A stretch of DNA of 6,543 bases from an uncultured Lachnospiraceae bacterium (lineage in GTDB: Bacteria > Bacillota > Clostridia > Lachnospirales > Lachnospiraceae). Positions 1 through 4,397 of the stretch are shown one piece after another. Every line of letters begins with the position of its first letter. The stretch's first letter is position 1. The DNA is taken from NCBI GenBank assembly GCA_934359535.1, contig CAKRLN010000123.1, positions 1-6,543 on the forward strand. The letters are read 5' to 3'. Made by a program: the position numbers and the translations under genes. The notes under the pieces were generated by a model. It ran no database searches, was not told the DNA's origin, and was given only the letters and a program-made list of their open reading frames with translations.

Positions 1-701
1 GGATCATTCCATACTCTTACTCTGACCCAGTTTACTCCACTTTCCTTCAGAAAATCAAAAAATGTCTTCTCTCCGTTTTCCGAAGTAAGTGCAAGCTCTG
101 TGCCATCAAAATCATAGTACTTTACACCACTCTCATATTCTGATACGACAGAAGAAATATCAACACCGCGGATAAAATCCTCGGTTAATCCATTTACCTG
201 ATCTACATAAAGATCTGACTCTGCCTTTGGAACATCAAAGCTGGCTTTCTTTACCGTAATCGTGACACAGGTTTTCGTCAGAGTTTTATTTCCCTCCTGT
301 AATTCTGCGATCAGATAATAGGTTCCCTCTTCATTTGGAACATACGATGCCGAAAATGATTTTCCAGTTTCATCTTTACTTGTAAAATCTCCTTTGTCAC
401 TTCCATCTGCATGATCGTTCCAGGTGTCAACCCACCACCATAAATTCAGATCGGTATCCGATAAATCTGTAATCTCCTCTCCATTGTTTGTGAGCTTCAC
501 CGACAGATCTACTTTTGTTCCGGCTTCTACTTCCACATCCGTATTCTCAGCGGTAAGCTGATAGCCTTCCTCAGCTGCATCTTCATTCTCCGCTGCCCAG
601 ACAATTCCATTGCCAAAATCTGTCGTAGCAACAGTACCTGCGAGCAGAGCCATCGCAAGCCCGATGCTTGCTGCCCTTTTCATCCATGTTTTCCTTGCCA
701 T
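1..701 (-). CDS. Secreted GH53 arabinogalactan endo-beta-1,4-galactanase, N-terminal part (runs off left edge)
   Basis: The visible 233 residues begin with a signal peptide (MARKTWMKR, then a hydrophobic stretch at about 10-27, probable cleavage near VWAA at 34-37). Residues about 45-150 form a beta-rich Ig-like accessory region with an aromatic WWWVDTW patch at 88-94. From about residue 174 the catalytic barrel starts: FIRGVDISSVVSEYESGVKYYDFDG, then GVNWVRVRVWNDP at the edge. This is the typical opening of GH53 enzymes, which cleave beta-1,4-galactan side chains of type I pectic arabinogalactan outside the cell. The two catalytic glutamates lie beyond the window, so activity cannot be judged. 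The ATG at 699-701 is preceded by GGGAGG five bases upstream, which fixes the start. No partner gene for galactan uptake is visible. The family call rests on recognised motifs; the accessory domain could be a carbohydrate-binding module or a plain Ig-like linker. Confidence 0.88.
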   Translation of the reverse strand, partial: MARKTWMKRAASIGLAMALLAGTVATTDFGNGIVWAAENEDAAEEGYQLTAENTDVEVEAGTKVDLSVKLTNNGEEITDLSDTDLNLWWWVDTWNDHADGSDKGDFTSKDETGKSFSASYVPNEEGTYYLIAELQEGNKTLTKTCVTITVKKASFDVPKAESDLYVDQVNGLTEDFIRGVDISSVVSEYESGVKYYDFDGTELALTSENGEKTFFDFLKESGVNWVRVRVWND

Positions 702-706
702 GTTTT

Positions 707-712
707 CCTCCC
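707..712 (-). promoter_or_regulatory. Ribosome binding site of the GH53 gene
   Basis: On the minus strand this reads GGGAGG, followed by AAAAC and the ATG at 701. It is a near-perfect Shine-Dalgarno site at good spacing and supports the chosen start over any longer reading frame. Confidence 0.8.
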
Positions 713-756
713 TTGATTCCCCGAATCCCACTTCGGAAAAGTATTTCCAGCGCACC

Positions 757-787
757 TTGCAACGCAAAATTGCGCAAGCGGTTGCAA
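757..787 (-). promoter_or_regulatory. Clustered TTGCAA / GCGCAA dyads, candidate LacI-family operator of the GH53 gene
   Basis: Nine-base direct repeats TTGCAACGC lie at 757-765 and 782-790. TTGCGCAAGCGGTTGCAA (770-787) is an 18-bp imperfect dyad with TTGC/GCAA ends, and 757-777 also has TTGC...GCAA ends. LacI-family sugar regulators usually bind palindromes of this size with TTGC/GCAA-like arms. On the minus strand the dyad also shows a weak cre-like core (TG-N-AA-N-CG-N-T). It lies just downstream of the candidate promoter, where a repressor could block transcription. The repeats are seen directly; the regulatory role is inferred and no regulator gene is in the window. Confidence 0.4.
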
Positions 788-799
788 CGCTGTAATACA

Positions 800-828
800 A
801 GTTTAAACAAAACAAGAAGTTGTTGCAA
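800..828 (-). promoter_or_regulatory. Candidate promoter of the GH53 gene
   Basis: The minus strand reads TTGCAA (823-828), a 17-base spacer, then TAAACT (800-805). Each hexamer matches the sigma-A consensus at 4 of 6 bases. This would give a leader of about 90 nt that contains the TTGCAA dyads. The -35 hexamer is itself a third copy of TTGCAA, so it may be an operator half-site instead. Confidence 0.3.
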
Positions 829-875
829 TTGGCATATATTCTAATAGTCATCTGCTATTTTTAGTGAATACTTAC

Positions 876-895
876 AAAAAAAGTCTGCGTACTTT
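876..895 (-). terminator. Weak terminator candidate downstream of the nuclease-like gene
   Basis: On the minus strand AAAGT and ACTTT pair around a six-base loop and run straight into seven T residues (882 down to 876). The stem is only five mostly A/T pairs and lies about 245 bases beyond the stop codon at 1139, so it is a poor candidate. It is the only hairpin-plus-T-run I saw in that direction before the GH53 gene. Confidence 0.2.
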
Positions 896-1138
896 CGTGA
901 AATTTCACATTTCATCAGGCGCGCAACCGTTAAACCACATATTCTGTTTTTCCTGTTTTTTGTTTATTTTTGATGTCAGAGATTAGAATAATATGGGTTT
1001 TCCATCTTTTTTTATTTGTTTTTGCATGCTATTTTCAGCTTTTTACATGTGCATGTTGCACAAGGATTTGAATCCATTTTTCCTGCATCTTTCATCTTAT
1101 TCCTCTCTGCTATAGGTTTTATCGTTTATCGTTAATTT

Positions 1139-1921
1139 CTAGGCAAAATAATAATTTACCAGATTCTGAACATATTCATAATCCAATGGGTGCTGTTTTG
1201 TCTCAAATGTCATGATCAGCTGCACCGATGGAATGATGCCCTCTGATTGGTATAATTTTATCTTTTTCAAAAAAGAATTCATATAAGCCTCATCATCCAT
1301 CATCCCGAAATGTTCCCAATAATAAATCTTTCCTGTGCGTGGATGAAGGATTGTAAAATCCGGATATAACACAATATCCTGAATCTGTATTAAATTTTCA
1401 TATCGAAATGGAATTTGATTCGTGAATAACGTATTAGATATGAGCACTTCCGACTTTGACCGGACGTATACTCCTTGATAAGTTTTGTGGACTTTCTGCT
1501 CAGGCATCTTCGGATTCGTCTCATAGGACTGGCTGATCCACTTTTTTATCTGCTCATTTTCAGTAAAAAGTATCTCTTCCAAAAGCATGTGAAATTCTGC
1601 ATTTTCCATCAATTTCTGTCTTTTTTTCTGATATTTTCCATGTTCACATCTCCTGAGATAGGATTCAACTGCCTTTTTTTCCTGAAGAAATGCTTCCAGT
1701 TCATTCGTCAGGTATTTGCGCTTTGCAAGCTGCCTGGCAAGATTTCTGTTCTCTTTTGCAAGGTACATGGTTGTTCCACTTCGTGTCGTATACCATTTAT
1801 ACTGAGAACCATTTTTTGAGCAAAACAAGCTCCCTTCCGGAAGCTGTGCAATTTCTGTCTCTAATTGTCTGATTTTTGCATTCAAATAATCAATTTCTTT
1901 TTTTGCATGTTCAAATAGCAC
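1139..1921 (-). CDS. Orphan protein with N-terminal coiled coil and PD-(D/E)XK nuclease-like C-terminal domain
   Basis: About 260 residues. Residues 1-30 are heptad-like and helical (HAKKEIDYLNAKIRQLETEIAQL), followed by a basic segment with SLFCSKNGSQYKWY and LARQLAKRKYL, then more charged helix to about 130. The C-terminal third reads VRSKSEVLI, then LYPDFTI, then IYYWEHFGMMD. That order (E, PD, E) matches the PD-(D/E)XK nuclease fold, with WEHFG where (D/E)XK is expected, so the lysine is not obvious. The fold call is inferred and no function is known to me. The frame extends to a TTG at 1939. I prefer the GTG at 1919-1921 because GGAAAAGGGG sits six bases upstream and the promoter at 1958-1986 would leave almost no leader for the TTG. 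It stands alone, with its own promoter and an unusual repeat region upstream (2011-2290). Confidence 0.8.
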   Translation of the reverse strand: MLFEHAKKEIDYLNAKIRQLETEIAQLPEGSLFCSKNGSQYKWYTTRSGTTMYLAKENRNLARQLAKRKYLTNELEAFLQEKKAVESYLRRCEHGKYQKKRQKLMENAEFHMLLEEILFTENEQIKKWISQSYETNPKMPEQKVHKTYQGVYVRSKSEVLISNTLFTNQIPFRYENLIQIQDIVLYPDFTILHPRTGKIYYWEHFGMMDDEAYMNSFLKKIKLYQSEGIIPSVQLIMTFETKQHPLDYEYVQNLVNYYFA

Positions 1922-1927
1922 AATTTT

Positions 1928-1937
1928 CCCCTTTTCC
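1928..1937 (-). promoter_or_regulatory. Ribosome binding site favouring the GTG start at 1921
   Basis: The minus strand reads GGAAAAGGGG, then six bases, then GTG. The upstream in-frame TTG at 1939 would place this site inside the coding region and has no SD of its own. Confidence 0.6.
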
Positions 1938-1957
1938 AATCGGATATTTATGCAAAT

Positions 1958-1986
1958 ATTCTATCATGCCAACGATATCCTGTAAA
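1958..1986 (-). promoter_or_regulatory. Sigma-A promoter of the nuclease-like gene
   Basis: The minus strand has TTTACA (1981-1986), a 17-base spacer, and TAGAAT (1958-1963). Each hexamer is one mismatch from consensus at ideal spacing. The predicted transcript starts near 1951, about 30 bases before the GTG at 1921. The repeat array at 2011-2290 therefore lies upstream of the promoter and is not transcribed from it. Confidence 0.6.
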
Positions 1987-2010
1987 TAAAAACATAAAAT
2001 CAAATACTCG

Positions 2011-2251
2011 AGGGCTAATATCTGTTTTTTCTGAGAAAATAGCCCTGTTTTGTGGTATTTCAGACTGTTATCCCATTTAAAATGCACTGATATGGGCTAT
2101 ATTGCACTTTTTCTCTGTAATCGCCCTAAAATCACTAAAATTTAGGGTTATTTTGGCTATTATGCAATCAAAAAGCCCTTATTCCCATCTTTTTTCATAA
2201 CTGATACCTTTTTTTCGGGCGATTCTTCAAATTTTGTCCTGTTTTCGCCCT
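2011..2251. repeat. Array of four inverted pairs AGGGCTA-N22-TAGCCCT (degenerate)
   Basis: Pair 1 is AGGGCTA (2011-2017) and TAGCCCT (2040-2046). Pair 2 is TGGGCTA (2093-2099) and TCGCCCT (2121-2127). Pair 3 is AGGGTTA (2144-2150) and AAGCCCT (2173-2179). Pair 4 is CGGGCGA (2216-2222) and TCGCCCT (2245-2251). The gap inside the pair is 22 bases in pairs 1, 3 and 4, and 21 in pair 2. Arms alternate in orientation along the array. A further CGTCCT follows at 2285-2290. In pair 1 the inner bases TTTTC and GAAAA extend the stem. The arms vary between copies while the layout is kept, which suggests either paired binding sites or old hairpin repeats. Confidence 0.55.
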
Positions 2252-2304
2252 GTCACGCTGCTTTATATGACTTTCTCCTGTTTTCGTCCTGTTGCGCTGC
2301 TTTA
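2237..2304. repeat. Two tandem copies of a 29-bp sequence at 39-bp period
   Basis: The copies start at 2237 and 2276 with TCCTGTTTTCG and continue to GCGCTGCTTTA or CACGCTGCTTTA. They agree at 26 of 29 positions and then diverge. The first copy overlaps the right arm of the fourth inverted pair. The period is a multiple of three and produces a repeated basic peptide on the minus strand, but nothing else suggests that frame is translated. Confidence 0.6.
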
Positions 2305-2395
2305 ATGCCAGCCGAAAAACGTGCGTTTTGCGAATGGTGCGTGTGAACTGTAACATTTTTATGAACAAAAACAATTGTTGAGCAGAAAAAAAATA

Positions 2396-2443
2396 TGTAT
2401 CATGTGCGAAGCGCATGATATAATGAGCGCAGCGATATTATAT
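2396..2443. repeat. Two adjoining small palindromes with GCGAAGCGC and GAGCGCAGCG cores
   Basis: ATCATGTGC (2399-2407) and GCGCATGAT (2411-2419) pair around a GAA loop, and three further pairs extend the stem to 2396-2422. ATATAAT (2418-2424) and ATTATAT (2437-2443) form a second, alternative hairpin that shares bases with the first. The pair abuts the larger palindromic element. It resembles the short extragenic palindromes that are dispersed in bacterial genomes; copy number cannot be seen here. Confidence 0.5.
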
Positions 2444-2682
2444 TTAGGTAATTGCCTGAATTATATTGTACAGGTAATTGCGAAACTCATAGTTAGGCTG
2501 AATTCTATTGTGAAAAGTGACAAAAAGATTAAGAAGACACTGGGGAGCCACCGGTACTTAGCGACCGTATTCTGGTCGCTTATGTACCGCTGTGAGCGAC
2601 ACGTAGCGAAAGCGTGTCTTCGAAGATTTTTGTCACTTTGAACAATAAAATGTGAATAAAAGTGAGTTTCGCAATTACCTAA
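2444..2682. repeat. Nested palindromic element (MITE-like or structured RNA) with 18-bp perfect inverted ends
   Basis: AGGTAATTGCGAAACTCA (2472-2489) is exactly inverted at 2663-2680. Inside it, 2514-2540 (AAAGTGACAAAAA...GAAGACAC) pairs with 2614-2639. Further in, GGTAC plus AGCGACC (2553-2566) pairs with GGTCGCT plus GTACC (2574-2588) around GTATTCT, and GACACG/CGTGTC (2598-2603, 2613-2618) can form a competing hairpin. The outer twelve bases TTAGGTAATTGC (2444-2455) match 2671-2682, so the left end carries two copies of the terminus 26 bases apart. No transposase is present. A non-autonomous mobile element or a folded RNA both fit. I see no clean target-site duplication; GATATT occurs at both flanks but at different distances. 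Confidence 0.65.
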
Positions 2683-2695
2683 TGATATTGTAAAT

Positions 2696-2704
2696 AGGAA
2701 GGAG
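2696..2704 (+). promoter_or_regulatory. Ribosome binding site of the small Cys-motif gene
   Basis: AGGAAGGAG is a strong SD. Its spacing of eight bases to the ATG at 2713, against two bases to the ATG at 2707, decides the start. It supports real translation of this short frame. Confidence 0.7.
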
Positions 2705-2712
2705 TAATGATT

Positions 2713-2907
2713 ATGGCAGATATGGAGAAATTAAAGGAAGAATGTACGCACAACTGCATGACCTGCGGAGCAGGATGCAGTGAGCATGACAGAAAGGCAC
2801 CGGTCGTGACACTGGAGAAGGCGTTGACTGCGCTCAGTGACATTGAGAGCGATGATCTTTTAAAGGCACTGCAGGCGATTGGAGCTGATGAAGCCCAAAA
2901 GCAGTGA
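2713..2907 (+). CDS. Small protein with a C-x3-C-x2-C-x3-C motif, function unknown
   Basis: The product has 64 residues and a cysteine cluster at 11, 15, 18 and 22 (ECTHNCMTCGAGCSE), then a short linker and a helical acidic tail (TLEKALTALSDIESDDLLKALQAIGADE). Four closely spaced cysteines suggest binding of a metal or Fe-S cluster. A similar CTHNC-type segment opens many clostridial Mrp/NBP35 ATPases, so it may be a stand-alone version of that segment; this is from memory and is inference. The ATG at 2713 is chosen because AGGAAGGAG (2696-2704) lies eight bases upstream; an earlier in-frame ATG at 2707 is only two bases from the SD. The last 74 bases overlap the opposing MATE gene. Its leader follows the palindromic element directly, so that element may influence its expression. 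Confidence 0.72.
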   Translation: MADMEKLKEECTHNCMTCGAGCSEHDRKAPVVTLEKALTALSDIESDDLLKALQAIGADEAQKQ

Positions 2908-4159
2908 CAAACAGCGTAACAAGCTCAGCTGCTGGGAAGGCTGCCCAGACACCATTTAAGCCGAAAAACGCTGATAACAGGAAAGCGAACACACTAATTG
3001 CAGCAAATCCGCGTAGAATGGATGCTGCAAATGCTGCTTTTACGGATTCTACGGCACTTAAGGCGGCAGAACCGACAATATTCATTCCAGCAAAAAGGAA
3101 TCCTGTAAAATAAATGCGCAGTCCGGTTTCGGCATAAGAAGCGAGTGCTGCATTGTTTTCGCTGTTGAAGACGGAAACAACGGCAGGCGCAAAAAAATAG
3201 ATTCCAGCAATCAGAAAAATGGACAGGCCAAGTGTACTTGTAAGAGCCATCTTTAAGATCCGGGAGACGTTCTGTTTTTCGCCTTTTCCATAATAAAGAC
3301 TGATAAGTGGCTGTGAACCCTGCGCGATTCCGTTAAACAGGGAGACCGCCACAAGAGAGGTATTTGCAACAACACCATAGGCCGCAACACCAGTATTTCC
3401 AGCGAGAGAGAGAATGAGCATATTAAAAATGACTGTGATTACACCCGAAGAAAATTCTCCGACAAATGCGGAAACACCGACCTGACAGGAATGGACAAGC
3501 CTGCGTATGGAGGGAAGCACCGGGGAGAGCTTTATGGTGTTTTTATCCGAACGGAAATGTACCATGCAGATCAAAAGACCGATGATTGGGGAACAGGCGG
3601 TTGCAAGTGCGGCTCCTTCCATGGACAGTCCGAGCGGGAACATCAGGATATAGTCAAATACAATATTAAACAGGCTGCTGAAAAGTGTAGCAGCCATGGC
3701 GATAGACGGACTGCCATCGTTTCTTACAAACGCATTGCAGATATAATTCCACATAAAAAATGGTGTAAAAATCATAAAAATGCGGGTATAGTTTGTGCCG
3801 ACCGCAACGATTGACGGATCACCGCCAAGCAGCGCAACCAGCCTGTCCGGAATCATAATGCCAACAGCCATAAAAAACAGGCTGATGATACCGGCACATG
3901 CGAGAGCATGGAAAAACCAGCTTTCGGCATGTTTTCCGCCTTTTCCACGTTCAACCACAAAGCGGATCGCGGAACCGACTCCGATCATAGATCCAATCGC
4001 AAAAATCAGATTGTATACTGGAAGCACAAGGTTGAGCGCGGTAATTCCATCAGCACCAACTGCCTTTGAAATAAAATAGGTATCTGCGAGAATGTAGCAG
4101 GACATTCCAAGCATACCAAGCATATTCTGGGAGACATATCGGACAAATTGTTTTCGCAT
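2834..4159 (-). CDS. MATE family efflux transporter (MepA-like)
   Basis: The product has 441 residues with about twelve hydrophobic segments in two halves, the normal MATE size. Motifs seen include the N-terminal MLGMLGMSCYILADTYFIS, FVRNDGSPSIAMAATLFSSLFNIVFDYILMFPLGLSMEGAALAT at about 145-187, and QPLISLYYGKG at about 283-293. These proteins sit in the cytoplasmic membrane and export cationic drugs or metabolites in exchange for Na+ or H+; the substrate cannot be read from sequence. The frame opens at 4204, but I choose the ATG at 4157-4159 because AAAGGAA precedes it at good spacing and family members start at this MRKQF-type segment. The last 23 or so residues (TAFGLHQLQSPAVPLKDHRSQCH) lie antisense to the small Cys-motif gene. 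No local regulator gene is visible; a 14-bp palindrome lies just upstream (4180-4193). Confidence 0.9.
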   Translation of the reverse strand: MRKQFVRYVSQNMLGMLGMSCYILADTYFISKAVGADGITALNLVLPVYNLIFAIGSMIGVGSAIRFVVERGKGGKHAESWFFHALACAGIISLFFMAVGIMIPDRLVALLGGDPSIVAVGTNYTRIFMIFTPFFMWNYICNAFVRNDGSPSIAMAATLFSSLFNIVFDYILMFPLGLSMEGAALATACSPIIGLLICMVHFRSDKNTIKLSPVLPSIRRLVHSCQVGVSAFVGEFSSGVITVIFNMLILSLAGNTGVAAYGVVANTSLVAVSLFNGIAQGSQPLISLYYGKGEKQNVSRILKMALTSTLGLSIFLIAGIYFFAPAVVSVFNSENNAALASYAETGLRIYFTGFLFAGMNIVGSAALSAVESVKAAFAASILRGFAAISVFAFLLSAFFGLNGVWAAFPAAELVTLFVTAFGLHQLQSPAVPLKDHRSQCH

Positions 4160-4179
4160 GGCTGTTCCTTTCTTAAGCT

Positions 4180-4193
4180 GTATGATAGCATAC
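4180..4193 (-). promoter_or_regulatory. Palindrome GTATGATAGCATAC upstream of the MATE gene, possible operator
   Basis: Five-base arms GTATG/CATAC flank ATAG, 20 bases upstream of the chosen MATE start. On the minus strand the site contains TATCAT, a possible -10 box, with TTGAAT fifteen bases further upstream as a poor -35. Drug exporters are often controlled by MarR- or TetR-type repressors at such sites, but here only the symmetry is seen. Confidence 0.25.
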
Positions 4194-4304
4194 TTTCGAT
4201 TCATTCAAATATCTTCTCTATTTTATCTTATTTTTGCAATTCTGCATACCATATTTTTAAAGCCAGCATGGAAGCATTTTTTATGAACAAAAGTCACTTT
4301 CTTC

Positions 4305-4333
4305 TTGGATACCTGAGAATATGGTGGTATAAT
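4305..4333 (+). promoter_or_regulatory. Extended -10 promoter of the YitT-family gene
   Basis: A perfect TATAAT (4328-4333) carries the TGn extension (TGG at 4325-4327) and has TTGGAT (4305-4310) seventeen bases upstream. The weak -35 is offset by the extended -10. The predicted start near 4340 gives a leader of about 58 nt. Confidence 0.6.
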
Positions 4334-4385
4334 AAGCGGACAAAAGCCAGCATCAGAAGCTGCCACTATCCGTTATTTTATACAC

Positions 4386-4390
4386 AGGAG
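4386..4390 (+). promoter_or_regulatory. Ribosome binding site of the YitT-family gene
   Basis: AGGAG lies seven bases before the ATG at 4398 and fixes the start. The frame overlapping this region from 4148 lacks an SD and is not used. Confidence 0.7.
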
Positions 4391-4397
4391 AACTTTT

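Larger units (their letters stand above)
702..1138. other. Intergenic region between the GH53 gene and the nuclease-like gene
   Basis: No convincing coding sequence lies here. Besides the promoter and operator candidates at 757-828, it holds a perfect 12-bp palindrome GTGAAATTTCAC (897-908), a 6-3-6 inverted repeat TGTGCA-TGT-TGCACA (1048-1062), and a weak minus-strand terminator candidate (876-895). The rest of 909-1138 is AT-rich with T-runs on the plus strand. I see no promoter or gene in it. Confidence 0.6.
1940..2712. other. Long structured intergenic region between divergent genes
   Basis: About 770 bases separate the nuclease-like gene (minus) from the small Cys-motif gene (plus). I find no believable coding sequence here; open frames at 2195-2416 and 2375-2641 run through repeats and hairpins and lack an SD. 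The contents in order are the promoter (1958-1986), four inverted pairs (2011-2251), a 39-bp-period duplication (2237-2304), two small hairpins (2396-2443), and the palindromic element (2444-2682). The stretch 2305-2395 shows nothing I can name. Confidence 0.6.
4160..4397. other. Divergent promoter region between the MATE and YitT-family genes
   Basis: This stretch of 238 bases holds the palindrome at 4180-4193, the YitT-side promoter at 4305-4333 and its leader. AGCCAGCAT occurs twice (4261-4269 and 4345-4353). The leader can fold weakly: CGGA (4337-4340) with TCCG (4369-4372) encloses a CAGC/GCTG hairpin. No coding sequence is evident. Confidence 0.5.

Noticed and set aside
583..828. 81-codon minus-strand frame over the GH53 start
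   Set aside because: It is in a different frame from the recognised GH53 sequence and signal peptide, and covers the promoter and operator region.
2011..2290. Possible CRISPR array from recurring GGGCTA/AGCCCT motifs
   Set aside because: Motifs are only about seven bases, alternate in orientation, vary in sequence and have uneven outer spacing; no cas genes are present.
2195..2416. 73-codon minus-strand frame with a repeated basic peptide (KQRNRTKTG / KQRDRAKTG)
   Set aside because: The repetition follows from the 39-bp DNA duplication. The frame starts inside a hairpin, has no SD and resembles no family I know.
2375..2641. 88-codon plus-strand frame
   Set aside because: It runs through the small hairpins and most of the nested palindromic element; its codons are dictated by inverted repeats and it lacks an SD.
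2434..2690. GATATT on both sides of the palindromic element as a target-site duplication
   Set aside because: The copies lie at different distances from the ends and GATATT is a common AT-rich word; not good enough to claim insertion.
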